From contig JAOANR010000001.1 of the NCBI GenBank assembly GCA_030278955.1, positions 25,611,120 through 25,675,119 of the forward strand: DNA of 64,000 nt. Reading direction: 5' to 3'. The notes below the pieces were generated by a model. That model saw nothing but the letters and a program-made list of their open reading frames with translations, was not told the origin of the DNA and ran no database searches. The position numbers were made by a program, and so were the translations under genes. Every line of letters starts with the position of its first letter. Position 1 is the first letter of the stretch. Below are positions 24,393 to 36,132 of the stretch, one piece after another. This DNA comes from Hygrophila difformis. Its lineage: Eukaryota; Streptophyta; Magnoliopsida; Lamiales; Acanthaceae.

Positions 24393-25570
24393 TTAATTGT
24401 TTTGGAGGCTGATCGAGTGTGTAAAATTGTTCCCTCGAACTCCTTGAAATTTCTCCCGAGTAACTTGGCGGTCTTGTTGTGACCTTAACCAAGTATTCGT
24501 TATTCATGTTAGGAAGAATGTAGCTACTCCTATCTTACGTTCTTCAGAGTATTCTATTACCTCGAGTAGCTTCTTGAATGACCCAATTCACCCTTCTTGT
24601 ATAGTAAGGTTCTCTTGGTCGTTATCTCAAGGTGATTGTAATTTATTAACCATTTCGACAATCTCAATGTGCTTCCTGATGTTCTCATTTCTCCACTTGT
24701 TTTCCAACCATTGCTCCAAGAATGAGCAATAACTGTGCTATTGTTGTTGACGGTCGTTGTTATCGGTCATACTAATGTTAATAATCACCTAGTATTAGTC
24801 TAGAGGTTAGTGAGTGAAAAAGATAGATCACACATCTTCGATACTAAAAAGAAAGAGATGCATCACAAAATTATCAGCATCTCCATTTACTATCTAAAAC
24901 CGACACGATTATAGAATCTCAAAGCCTAATAAAGAATCTTTTAAACTTACTAAGTGTTATCAGCAGGATATTAGCAAGTTTATAAATCATCTAGTTTCTT
25001 TAGGGTTCTCTACCCTGATGTATTATTTTCTAGAGATATGTCTAACTTTTTCATACTGGTAGCATACCCAACTTTCAGGGTATTGCCTCGGGAGATGTTG
25101 TTGACCTCACTTCCCACACTGTGGTGGAAGAAGTTTACCAGGGAATTCTTTACTATCTCATTTTTTTTCTCGCAATTAATTGATTATATCATCATGTTCG
25201 ATTATCAAGCCTTCTGGGCATAGGGCTCTCTATCCTCTAATCTTTGTATTTCTTTCTTCTTATGAGTCATCCCCTCTTGGACTCCTTTTATAAAATATTA
25301 TTCTTTAATAAAGATCTCTTAAATTATTTATCTCTCATCTAGCAAACAATATTGCCATGGATACAATGCAATTACCAAACATAATAACTATATGAACTGT
25401 GACTAATGCAAATGTGATGTGTCCCATCCCAAAATAAATGAAAATTTTCCTAAGCTGCAAGAAAGTACTTTTTTTTTCTTTTCAAAAAGTCCAATAGGAT
25501 TTTGATTCTAAAAATAAAGATTTTGACTCCAAAAAGATTTTTGTTTTTGACTCCGGCTCTGATACCACCT
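20315..25570 (-). pseudogene. Decayed gag-pol interior of gypsy element 2
   Basis: Fragments in gypsy order on the minus strand. Protease/RT boundary at 23231-22983 ([20 protein letters not shown]). RT at 22726-22544, where the metal box reads VVFIEDILVY, so the second Asp of FIDD is Glu at a catalytic site. RNase H at 22127-21918 (DLELATVAFALKIRRHY). Integrase C-part at 21050-20796 (FEALYGRKCRRPLC). No frame exceeds 85 codons. Simple repeats break it: (TA)n near 21673, T runs near 22519 and 23338, and (ATT)n at 24336-24392. The gag part (about 23700-24780) is recognisable only as scraps. It is non-functional as a coding unit. Confidence 0.9.
25556..25567 (-). other. Primer-binding site of gypsy element 2
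   Basis: The minus strand reads TGGTATCAGAGC, then CGG, adjacent to the LTR. It is the same tRNA-Met site as in element 1 and is fully preserved despite the decayed interior. Confidence 0.95.
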
Positions 25571-27806
25571 TGTAACACCCCCGTTTTCCACGCCCAGCTT
25601 TGCAGCGGAAGTTTCTAATGGGAATCCGGGGTTGTTACCGCCACGCCTCCCGATTAAGCTCGCATTTGCCTTGCATTTGCTAACTTAACCGAGAAGCGCT
25701 AAGGCTAATTTTAAATTAAATCTAAATGCACTTTAAACTGACTTATTATTTATAAAAATATACTTTGCAATAAATATAATACAATTTGCAAAATATGGTG
25801 ATTACGCTTGCTGCAGGAAAACAATTTCTCATATTGACTAAAAATTTAAAATAAAACTTTTACTAACTGCTTTGTTAAAGAACAATTAACTAAATTTAAA
25901 AGAATATTTTTAATCCAAATAAAATATCTGAGTTTATAAAATATGATAACTACGATTTACTATTCAAAAGATTATTTTATGACTAGTGGCACATAATTTA
26001 AAATAACCAGTTTAAAAGTGAAACTGACACCCGTGCCCGTGCCCATGCCTCTTAGTGGGGTCCAATCCTGTAAAAAGATGTAAGTAAAGTTTATCAGCCC
26101 ACCGGCTGAGCAAGCAAATTCTTGTCCCTTGGACAAAAGCAATTTAATATTACTCAACAGTAAATGGCATGTCAAACCAATTGCAATAGTTCAATCCACA
26201 TGTAGCTCGACTATGATGCCTACACCCGGGGTATGTCATAGGACCTAGCATGCTCACATAGTGACCGAAGTCAAACTATGGTATACAAGGATGGCCCTAC
26301 CTTGCATCTAGAAAAACTGATTGTGAGACCCTTGGCCCAAACACAATCCTCTTCATGGGGATCCCTTGGATAGCCCATGAAATAACTCACGACGATATCT
26401 ACCTCTTTGATATACGCCGCATAATAATAATTCAATAATCACATGCCATACACTGAAAATTTCATTTTTCACATGCATGGCCTAGCCCCAAAAATAGTAA
26501 AACACATAATGGGACATTACCTCTGCATAAATCAATTGCATGAATAAACCCTAAAATTATTAAAACACAAAAGAATTTAAACATGCAAAATACTCTTGGG
26601 ACAAAGCCCGCAGAACAAAAATTTACTTACAGTTCTTCCGAAGATAGCTTATTAAAATCTTTAGAACTTTGAACGACCGCACTAGCTACTCATCCTCTTG
26701 AAGTAGTGTGTGGAATGATAATGAACTGGTCCTGATGTCTCGAATGGGGTTTATATAGGCATTGGAAGGCGGCTACTGTTCCTTTATTATTTTATCTGTA
26801 TTGTTATTGTCAAACCCCAATGCCACACGTCATTATGCATGGAAATTTGTTGGTTACATTACATGCTGCGTATCTTTCCCTTTTTCTTTTTTCTATTATT
26901 TTATTTTGTTAATATTTTTTTATTAGGCTTTGCAAATTTTACTAAAACAAGTCTCTCCACTTTTCAAAATTTTATCTCCAAATCCGTTACTTGTCCCCTC
27001 AAGCTGTTTAATTTTGCAGATCAGGTACTGACACTATCAATCCTATCTCTTTGAGTGTGTCTTTACATGACCTGCACATTACATTGTACTCAATTTGTAT
27101 AGTTATATTTACCTTAGTTGATTATATTCTCTGCCAATTCGGTTTCCTCGAGCTGAGTATCCCTCCCAATTTACATCTAATCCATGCAGCCTTATAAACA
27201 TTTTATTATTTATTTTCATAATTTTACCATTTTATGTCAACTCTATCCTATTTATATTGTATCTTGGACGCATTTGTCACTTGATCTGCAGCCTATTTTG
27301 AGCACCGGACTTTCTTATCCCCTTCTGCACCTCCTAGTTTTATGTCAACTCTGCCTCTTTCTAATTTGTCTTATCTCTCCTCCACAACGTGTATATCATT
27401 AGTAAATTATTATTCTTCAATTATGCTGGCCTATCTCACATGACAAGAAGCAACATTTATCTTACCAATAGGCTAATGATGATTTTATGTTAACTAATAA
27501 AATTAACTATACTTAATATAAAAGTTGTTAGAAAAATAATATCTAACTAGTCACGTAGAATATTTCACTTGGAAATATATTTCTCAATTTAAATATTTTC
27601 TTTCTTAGAAAGTATAATTCTCTATTTAATAAATTATTATACATCTCTCAATATTTTCCTTTGGAAAATAATTCACTTCTTTCAAATGATCTCTATCTTG
27701 GAAAATATTAGTTTATTTACCAACTCAATTTTATTTCTTAAGAAATAACAAAGAATTATTTCTTTAGAAAAATATTATTAACGTACCTAACTTTCAGGGT
27801 ATTATA
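25571..27806 (-). repeat. 5' LTR of gypsy element 2
   Basis: Base-for-base match to 18079-20314 as far as I could read. Flanked outside by CACAT. Confidence 0.95.
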
Positions 27807-28444
27807 CACATATTTTCTTGCTGTAATAATTCTCAAATAATGTTGGTCGACATCATTTAATAATACTACAACTTGAATTCAGGTTTTGAAATTAAGATAA
27901 AGAAAATAAAACTGTATCCGGATAGGAATCAGCTGAGCAGCTATTATAATCCCGGATGGACGAACCGCCAAGGCTTCCACCGACCACTATCCGGACCATG
28001 CAAAATAACGTCTAGTAATTAATATACAGACCACGAGCTAGTTTATCCGTGTGGGAATACCCGCCAACATTAGTCTGTTATATCTCTTGCTAGCTGTTTC
28101 ACACAACGCGGGTAAAGACAAAATAAATAAAAGAAAATATTTTTGGGTCATCTTGTATGAGAGACATTGGTTTCTCATGCAAGGGTATGGAATTAAATCC
28201 ATAATTACTCTTTATGGTCTAAATAATCTCTCATTCCATAATTAATTAATTAATTAAAGTCCGGATTATATACTTAGATCATTAGAGTTTAATTTTGTAG
28301 AAAAGTCTTTTAATGGAAATTGAACAAAGTTCTTTATATCAAATTAATCATGGGTTGAGATCATTGGATTTCAACCTCAAAATATTAATATAAAGGTTCA
28401 ATTAATTAAGTGAGGAAAATGGAGAAATGGAAAATTTGGCAAAA

Positions 28445-28915
28445 AAATTGCCAATTACGACGCTAGACAGATTTTTACGATGTTATCTTAAGATAGCGTC
28501 GTGAGGTTAGCGTCGTCATGGGTTGGTGAAAGGGATGTGAAATTTTTGTGGTTGAAGGGGTTTGTACGACGCTATACACTAAACTATGGTGCTATCCTAG
28601 GATAGCGTCGTGAGTGTAGCGTCGTAGCTGGTTTGAGAAATTGGGGAAGAAAGAAGTTTTTGGAAAAACGAGAGATGCTACGGCGCTATACACTAAATGA
28701 CGACGCTATCCTAGGATAGCGTCGTAGGTATAGCGTCGTAAGTGGGTTTTTGTGAAAAGGAAAATGTTTTGGGGACCTACGACGCTATCCGAGGATAGCG
28801 TCGTTGGTCTAGCGCCGTAAGGCAAATTTTGTTAAGTCTGGACGACTACGGCGCTAAACCTCACCTACGACGCTATACAAGGATAGCGTCGTAGGGCGGT
28901 TAGCGTCGTAGCTAG
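28445..28915. repeat. Cluster 1 of nested palindromes built on TACGACGCTA
   Basis: About 18 copies of TACGACGCTA or its complement TAGCGTCGTA (with G/A variants such as TACGGCGCTA) lie in roughly four to five modules of ~100 bp. In the best module an outer pair (TACGGCGCTATAC ... GTATAGCGTCGTA) encloses a perfect 26-bp palindrome at 28700-28725 centred on CCTAGG. Short motifs in both orientations near element ends are known from CACTA (En/Spm-type) transposons, but no CACTA terminus is visible. Confidence 0.85.
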
Positions 28916-29094
28916 CCCAGAATGTTGTTGTTCGGGTGATGCAATCTCTGCGATTGCAAACCCTAAAATAGTTGGTCGGGTAATGCAATCTATGCGATTG
29001 CAAAACCCTATTTTAGTTTTTGAACATGCACAAGCACAATAATATCATCCACATTTTAGATCTATTAAACTAAACTAAAAATAAAATAAAATAA

Positions 29095-29126
<32 letters not shown>

Positions 29127-29770
29127 ATAAAAAAACCAACACTAAGCAAAAATAAAATCTAAACTACACTAATAAATCTAAAAAGGGATGAACATCTAGC
29201 ATTTGTGCACTTATTAAAACTAAACAAAGTATTTAAACTAACTAAAACACAAAAACATTGGTCAAATGACCCAAAATAAAATCAAACAGTAACTACCCAC
29301 AACAAATTTTTGGGAAACATTTTCCTTGATTAACACCAAAATATGGTTCAAACACCCATTGATTTAAGTGTTTCAAACCCCAAAAAAACTACAAATGAGA
29401 AGCTGTAAAATATGAAAATATGGCTAACTAAATCTAACAACCCATTTACAAACTAAGCATAAGAAATTAAAACTAAAGCTAGAAAGAAACTACATTACAT
29501 AAAAATAATCTACCTATTCTACCTATGAGCTAGAGCCCAATGCTCTCTTAAAGAACAGCAAAATAATTTTTCAAAGTGGGTGTAGGCTACTGTTGAAAGA
29601 AGCAAAACAGCTATTTAAAGCTAGGAAACCCTAGTCCAATGGGTCCTCGTTCACTGTGGGGGGGCGCGGGTCTTGAAGTCCAACAAGAAAAGACAACATG
29701 ATTTTGCACATCCGGACTTCAGGTCCAGGGACTTTCCAATCATTTGAGCACATGTGAAATTCAAATTGAG

Positions 29771-29955
29771 GCTTACGACGCTATCCTCTTTTACGACGCT
29801 ACACTAGCGTCGTAGCTCTTTTGTATAGCGTCGTAGTGCTTGGTTTCAGCATTGTATAGCATCGTAGCAGCTCTCTATAGCGTCGTAGCTGCATTTTCCT
29901 TTGTGGTTGGGGATTTTATAGCGCCGTACCCTCTCTCATCTAGCGCCGTAGTAGG
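29771..29955. repeat. Cluster 2 of the TACGACGCTA / TAGCGTCGTA motif
   Basis: Eight copies or near-copies. The first two are in one orientation and the remaining six in the other, spaced 17-40 bp apart. It is simpler than cluster 1 and 850 bp from it. Confidence 0.85.
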
Positions 29956-30285
29956 TTTTTTTTCCATTATGCTTCTTTTTCTCTTTCCTCCTCCAATTCT
30001 TTCTCCAGTTTTCTTTTCTGTTCTCTCTTTCTCTTGATTCTCGTTCTTTCTTCTTCTCTCTTTCTTCACAGATTTTCTTTCTTTCCTCCATTCTTGTTCT
30101 AGTTTCCTTTCTTCCTTCTCATTCTCTATTTCATTTTCTTTAATTTTTGGGGGATGCCCGGCGAGGCTATTTGAGATGGAGATGGGGCTGAGCAGTTGAA
30201 GGTGAGGCTATTTGAGACGGAGGTGCGGCGGCGGCCGTGGGCTGAAGCAGCGGCGGAGATAGTGGCTGCGGCTTGAAGGTGGCGA

Positions 30286-30795
30286 ATGGATGAAGGTGAG
30301 GCGGAGGGTAGTCGGAGGTGGAGAGGGCTGCTGCTGTTGGAGGCGGGAAAATGGTGGCTCGCGGCGGCGGCGAGTGGTGGTGGCTCGAGCAGGCGGTGCT
30401 CGGAGGTGGACGAAGGAGCTTGGAGGCGAGCGGCGATGGCTGCTGCTGGATCTGTGGCTGCGTATGGTGGCCGGAGGAAGATTGAAGGTGGTGCGGTGAG
30501 GTGGAGAAGGAAATGGGGCTGGGAAACGGAGGGATGGCTGGCAGTGTTGGTGGAGGAGATGATCGGAGGAGTGGCGGCGGTTGGGCGGAGCAGAGGGTGG
30601 ATGAGGATGGAAATGGTGGTGGAAATGGGGGATGAGGCGGCTGTGGGTGGCGAAAGAGATGGGGGCAGGATCTGGTTTTGGAGTCGCCGGAGTTGGACGG
30701 AGAAGATGACCGGAATCTCGCCGGCGGCGGCTGGCGGCGCCGGAAAATGGGTGGCTAGGGTTTGGGGTTTAGTGGTTGGGCTTGGACTGAATTAG
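30286..30795 (+). other. Purine-rich low-complexity open frame, probably non-coding
   Basis: A 169-codon frame rich in Trp, Gly, Arg and Ala exists because the sequence is GGC/GGA-rich. A second frame (30290-30499) is equally open. No domain or motif is seen. I treat it as leader-like DNA of the unidentified element. Confidence 0.5.
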
Positions 30796-31405
30796 TGTAA
30801 TGGGCTTTGGGGAGTTGGGCTAATGGAGATGGTTTGGGCCGAGACAAGTGTTGCTGGGCCTGGAGGATTTGAACTGAAAATGTGATTGGACTAATATTTT
30901 TTGTTGGGCCAGCTCCTTGATGCTTAAATGGACTAATTTGGACTGGACACCTGCATTTAATAAATTGCACTTAATTAAAATTGATTAGTAGACCAATTAT
31001 TTTTAATAATAGCAGAAAACAGAAATGAAAAATAAACATAAAAATTATGAATATATACATCAAAAATATTAATTAAAATAAACATAGATATTTATCCCAC
31101 TTGACTATTTGGTTTGTGTTCCATCTAATAGACTCGTGTTCCACCGAATAGACAACACCGAACCAAAATTAATCAAGTGTAGGATTTTTAATATTTTTAT
31201 CATGTTTTTGGGTTTTTAACACAAATTTAATAAAAATAACAATATTTTTGTATTTTTTAATACCAGCTTATTATTTATACAAACTTGCATATATCTGTCA
31301 AATTCAACTGCTTTCTTATTTAAATAAGACCGGAATGCGATCAAATGCCCATGTTTAGACACGGAAATAGATTGAAAATAATGGTCAATTTTGGCCATTA
31401 TCATG

Positions 31406-34400
31406 AAGGCCGCACACAGCACATAAGGCCGAGTCTGCTAGTTTCCGTCGATGGCGCAGCTTATTAGTTAGAAGAGCTGCATGAATAATCAACCAAACCA
31501 TGAACTGCACCTTCTGATATACGCCAAATCCAAGACCAAGATCTATCCCACTGCTATCCCCTCTGATCAAGGAGCCATAGATAACCATCCTTCACCCTCT
31601 ATCTCCCATCCATCGCCCCCTTCCAGCTAGCAGCATCAGGAATGGAATCATGCAACACTAACGGCCCAAACTCCCTTACTTCAGCCTTTATGGACTCCGA
31701 AACAGCTGTAGCTACATTCTCCCATTGCCACCTATTGTTAAAGAAGACATCCTTGACTCTCAAATTCAAATCCGAGATATGGATTGAGGGAACCCGGTTA
31801 CCTATCGCTCCTGCATTAAGCCAAGCCGTGCTCCAAAAGTTGCAATCCCCCCTTCCCATTCTCATACGCAATCTAACCGCTAGCAGCGGACCCGATTTAA
31901 CCAAAGCACGATAGAATGCGGATGCTACCGGCCGCGGTTTCATGATAGGGAGTGCAGGCCCATACTTCTTCGCGAGAACTTCCACCCAAGGCTTCGAGGA
32001 CCCATTCTGGAATTCCATATAGCTCTTACCCAATAACGCCACATTTATATCTCTGCTAGATCGAATCCCTAACCCTCCCATGCTCTTTGGTAAGGTCGTC
32101 TTAGACCACCCGACCAGGAAAAGGCCATGGCCGGCCGCATCCTTCCAAATGAAAGTCCTAATGATCGCATCAATTCTCTCACAAGTCTCCGCCGGCAACC
32201 AATTCAATTGCATAACATAATTTGGCATTGCAGCTAGTACCGACCGTGCAAGGGTCAATCGGCCTGCCTTATTTAATAAGGCCCGTTTCCATGTGCTTAA
32301 TCAAACCTGAAGGGCCTCAGTGAGGAACTGAAAATGGTGTTTCCTCGCTGCCCCAGAAAAAACTGGAAACCCCAAGTAGTGCCCAAGATCACTAGTGAAT
32401 CCAATGTTCAAGATATTTGCAATCCCTTGACGAGTGGTATTAGCTACAGAAACTGATGCCATTGCTTGGGACTTTCTTAGGTTTATGCGCAACCACTATT
32501 GGATTACAAAATTGCTGAGGACTTGATCCATGCATCTTGCACTTTCAAGAGTAGCTGCCGAAAATAAAAGGAGATCATCTGCGAACATGAGATGGGAAAT
32601 AGGAGGCGACCCGCATCCCAACACAACAGGCTGCCACTGCCCTTCACGAACCTTAGCCATAATGGTTTGCGAAAGTTTTTCCATAACAATAATAAAAAGG
32701 TATGGCGATAGAGGGTCCCCCTGCCGAAGACCCTTAGAAGGCATGATAGCAAGAAGTGCCGCCCTGTTCCATAAGATCGAATACATCGGCGAACGAACAC
32801 AGAACATGATAAGACGATGTAGGCAAGAAGGAAGAGCCATCTCTGTAAGACAAGCCTCTAGAAAATCCCAGCTAACATTATCATATGCTTTCTCCAGGTC
32901 CACCTTCAATAGAAATTCCTCCCTCTTATGATGTTTAATATGAAATGTATTCACTACCTCTTGCAAGATAATAGCATTCCCCGAGGTACCACGCCCCGGT
33001 AGAAATGCCGATTGATAGGGCCCAATGAATTTCTGGAGAACTGGCCGTAGGCTATTCACCAAAACTTTGGTGATAATTTATAGCTTGCATTACATAAGCT
33101 AATCGGATGAAATTGTTTAATCTCCCTGGGGACCTCCACCTTTGGGAATAGACAAATAAAAGTAGAGGCAATGGAAGGATCAAAGCAACCATTAGTAACA
33201 AGCTGAACAACCGCACTCCCAACAAAATCCCAATACTTCTTGTAAAACAAGGGCGGAAATCCATCCGGACCCGGAGCCGAGAGACCCTTCATGGTCTTAA
33301 TCGCTGCCTGAACCTCCTCCCTGCAAATGTCCTTAGCTAACTCAGCCTCTCCTTCGACCTGTGGAAGAGTTTCCAGTGAGGGATGGTGATTAGCGGATGG
33401 AACCAAGAGTCCATATGCCCCCCAAAATAGGTTAAAATATGATTCTGTAGCTCATCCGGATTAGTTGTCCAGTTCCCATCTATGTCAAGACCAATAATAC
33501 GACCTCGTTGCCGCCGGATCAATGTTTGGGAATGAAAATATCGCGTGTTCCGATCCTCCAATTTAATCCAACTATCCCGCGATTTCTGGTGCCACATCAT
33601 TTCTTCTTGAGCTAAGACCTCATCTAGTTCTCGAAGAAGACTATATTCAAGCCGATGCATTCATGCAGAATCCCGTCGCACCAAGACTCGTCTGACTCCC
33701 TCTATCTGCTTGATCAGCTTTTGTTTTCACCGACGGATATTACCAAATGTGTTTCTATTGAAGAATACTGATGACTCCTGGACCTGAGCGAGCTTACCTT
33801 GAAAGTTCGGCTCCCCCAGCGACCAAACAGCATCCACAACATGCACATATGAAGGATGAGATGCCCACATGGCTTCCCATCTAAACGGACGTGTCGATCG
33901 CACCTCACTAGGCCTAAAGCAGCGAAGCAAGAGCCCGTTATGATCCGATGCCCGCTTAGCCAATACTTCCACATACCCTTCAGGGAACATCTGGTACCAA
34001 CTAGCGTTGCCCACATCACTATCCAAGCCTACAAGCTCGGGCACCACCTGAATTATTTCGACTCCAAGTGAATGAATCCCCTATGGTATGAATTGTATGC
34101 AGCCCGCAATCCTCAAGCATTGCAATAAAGGATTCGGTCTGCCTGGGCACAAAATGCATTCCCACATTTTCAGAAGACGAAATAATAGAATTCCAGTCTC
34201 CGATCGCAAGCCATGGCCCTTCGATCGAAGCACTCGTCGTTCTCATATTCCTCCAATCAACCTCTCTTTCAGATGCACAAGGGTTAGCATATACCGCCGA
34301 GAGACACCACGAAGCGCTACCCTGCTGCACCTTAACCGAAGCCATCCTAGGATAGAGCCCAAAACAAATAAAAGCATACGGGGATCCAGTGCGGGTTAAA

Positions 34401-34699
34401 ATCCACAAGCCACCCGCTTGTCCAACCGCATCGGAAATATATATCCCTTCATAATTCAAACGATAGAAGAAAACCCTAACTCTCTCGAATAGGGCCCTGG
34501 GCTCCATCAAGATAAACACTGTAGGTCTACTCGATCGCAAAACATCCACAATGTACATTCCCAAACATTGATTAAATTGCACTATAAGGAAACCATTCCC
34601 CGTCCTTCTTCCTTTGATCCACATGTGGCGTTGAGTATTCCTATGCATGGCGCCACATACATTCCATGCAAGCACTGAAAAATCTCGGAACTCAATCAT
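31406..34699 (-). pseudogene. LINE A ORF2 5' part: endonuclease and reverse transcriptase
   Basis: ATG 34699 overlaps the ORF1 stop as ATGA. Endonuclease (34699-33730): LAWNVCGA, LMEPR, VYANP, GDWNSIIS and SDHNGLLL mark the APE-like fold. RT (33400-32300): SAPGPDGFPPLFYKKYW, YQSAFLPGRG, KAYDNVSWDF, GLRQGDPLSPYLF and catalytic FADDLLLF. Then the thumb (32258-31599) and the zf-RVT start (FMVWLIIHAALL ... CAVCG). Breaks: frameshifts near 34030, 33400-33660, 33060 and 31590, and in-frame stops at 32496 and 32301. It cannot make a full protein. The insertion at 31405 removes the RNase H end. Confidence 0.9.
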
Positions 34700-36132
34700 T
34701 GGGAAACAACATCAACTTGATCTTGTGCCCCAGTCTCATGCCATTCAGCATCCTTGTCGTGTCCATGCCAAGCCAAGGCTAGGAATGGATTGTGCTGTGG
34801 TGACTTCTCAGTCTTCGAACCCTGTCCTATCTCCACGGTTCGTCGTGCCCGCTTGCCCTTAGCAGCTCGAGCCATCCCCTGCGAATCATCCTGTACTTTC
34901 TTGATACTTGCTACCTCCAATTCTTTCCCCTTCCCGGCCATCGAGACCCTAGAATTCCCCATATGCAGGTGGCTCGACTTTTCCATATGGACCGGCGTAC
35001 GCACCGGTGCCTGAACCGGTCCCTTACCCGATTTGTCCGTCCCGCTCCGTCGGGGCGGCCTTGGAGCCCTAGTTACCATTATCCATTCTCCATGAGTCTC
35101 AATTGGTAAGTTACCCTTGATAGCAGATACCGAATCGGATTCTCTAGTTGACTTAGGTTTAGGGTTTGATTGGTTAAGAGCCAAATCAGTGTCCCCACCC
35201 GTATCCATGGGAATTGGCACATTTCCATCCGTATCCTCCCTATTAGGAAAATAACCTTTCTCAATATTTGGAAGATCTTCTCCTATCTTACCTGAATCCT
35301 GCTCCTGATTCGTAACATCTCTTGGCGGAACAGTCGCAGCCTCCGCCGCCGAGGGGGTTTCCCGATCATGATGCTCACAAGTAGAGAGATTGAAACGAAA
35401 GCGACCGCACGACGTGCAAATGTGGTGCAGTCCTTCATATGCTACGTTCTGCCAAGTAGAGTTTACCATAACCCGACCGATAACCGGTTTACTAAGATCA
35501 ATCTCCACACAAGCGCGCGCAAACCGGCCACGCTTCAGATCCTTAGTATTAATGTCCACACGCAAGGGACGACCAACCATACTCGCAATAAGCAGCATCA
35601 TCTCTTCTTCACAGAATATCGGATCCAGATCAGGGAACCGAACCCAATCCGAAGTCTTCGTGATTTTCCCGGTCGTGGCATGAGCATCCTTTGACGAAGG
35701 GGCCACTGCCAGGAGGTGATTAAATATAGAACAAGGGCCATCATAAAGTGCATGACGCCTATCATCCTCCGATGCAAACTTCACAATGAAGTAACCCCTA
35801 TCACCATCAACCACATGCATATGTCCCTTAGGTTTCCATATCGTTGTTAACCTGTCTTGCATGATAGCATGACTGATTCTTTTCCCCATAACTCGCACCA
35901 CCAGCGCATCCATGAATGGCAAATAAAGGCGGTTAATCGCCACCTCATGAATCTGAATTCTAGGCAACAACAGATTATCATCTACCAAATCAAAGGAAAC
36001 CAATTCACTATAAGGCACATCAGAAAACGCAGGAGGATCAAAGGAAGAAGGACGGGGAAGGGCAATATCTCGGAACGACGGTTTTTCGACGGAGCCACCG
36101 TGTTGACGGGGGTCGGAGAGGGGGTAGGGCAT
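34696..36132 (-). CDS. LINE A ORF1 (gag-like, DUF4283 type), damaged zinc knuckle
   Basis: 478 codons open. Residues about 70-220 match the DUF4283 region of plant L1 ORF1 (GKRISHAIMQDRL, VRFPDLDPIFCEEEMM). A CCHC knuckle follows (CTSCGRFRFNLSTC), in which the expected His is Phe. The C-half is basic and low-complexity and probably binds RNA. A second ATG at 36170, in another frame, starts a Pro/Ser-rich peptide. The original start may therefore lie there, with a frameshift at about 36130. The stop overlaps the ORF2 ATG (ATGA), so reinitiation is the likely way ORF2 was made. Expression today is unlikely. Confidence 0.75.
   Translation of the reverse strand: MPYPLSDPRQHGGSVEKPSFRDIALPRPSSFDPPAFSDVPYSELVSFDLVDDNLLLPRIQIHEVAINRLYLPFMDALVVRVMGKRISHAIMQDRLTTIWKPKGHMHVVDGDRGYFIVKFASEDDRRHALYDGPCSIFNHLLAVAPSSKDAHATTGKITKTSDWVRFPDLDPIFCEEEMMLLIASMVGRPLRVDINTKDLKRGRFARACVEIDLSKPVIGRVMVNSTWQNVAYEGLHHICTSCGRFRFNLSTCEHHDRETPSAAEAATVPPRDVTNQEQDSGKIGEDLPNIEKGYFPNREDTDGNVPIPMDTGGDTDLALNQSNPKPKSTRESDSVSAIKGNLPIETHGEWIMVTRAPRPPRRSGTDKSGKGPVQAPVRTPVHMEKSSHLHMGNSRVSMAGKGKELEVASIKKVQDDSQGMARAAKGKRARRTVEIGQGSKTEKSPQHNPFLALAWHGHDKDAEWHETGAQDQVDVVSQ

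Larger units (their letters stand above)
18079..27806 (-). mobile_element. Ty3/gypsy element 2, apparently identical LTRs but dead interior
   Basis: The LTRs 18079-20314 and 25571-27806 are both 2236 bp, at a constant offset of 7492. I saw no mismatch when reading them side by side. The target duplication CACAT is at 18074-18078 and 27807-27811, also perfect. The initiator tRNA-Met primer site and the polypurine tract are intact. The 5.3-kb interior holds only fragments of pol, full of stops, frameshifts and microsatellites. Identical LTRs mean recent insertion, yet the interior is old. The best reading is a non-autonomous element copied by proteins supplied in trans. LTR gene conversion is an alternative. 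Confidence 0.95.
4171..31400. mobile_element. Unidentified inserted element (about 5.7 kb net) inside LINE A
   Basis: The five bases TCATG occur at 4166-4170 and 31401-31405, and removing everything between restores the LINE reading frame exactly. The insertion contains two complete gypsy elements. Subtracting these leaves 4171-4560, 16391-18078 and 27812-31400. No terminal TG...CA, terminal inverted repeat or long terminal direct repeat was found at the very ends (GTGAAGTG... and ...GGCCATTA), and no transposase or polymerase was found. The 5-bp duplication fits an LTR-type integrase. A LARD-like element with eroded ends, or more than one element, are the alternatives. Confidence 0.55.
27812..31400. 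other. Right part of the unidentified element
   Basis: Non-coding apart from short frames. In order: AT-rich segment to 28440; palindromic motif cluster 1 (28445-28915); a 43-46-bp direct repeat around TGCAATCT.TGCGATTGCAAA (28934-29016); an (AAAAT)n tract (29070-29130); AT-rich sequence; motif cluster 2 (29771-29955); a pyrimidine-rich stretch (29960-30140); a purine- and GGCGG-rich stretch (30170-30780); AT-rich sequence to the junction with the LINE. Confidence 0.5.

Noticed and set aside
28445..28915. CRISPR-like array
   Set aside because: Repeats are short, inverted and palindromic with irregular spacing, in a plant genome and without cas genes.
28445..29955. Complete CACTA transposon bounded by the two motif clusters
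   Set aside because: No CACTA/TAGTG termini, no 3-bp duplication and no transposase could be found beside the clusters.
30286..30795. 169-codon open frame as a gene
   Set aside because: Low-complexity GGC/GGA-rich sequence keeps several frames open at once. There is no domain, conserved motif or plausible composition.
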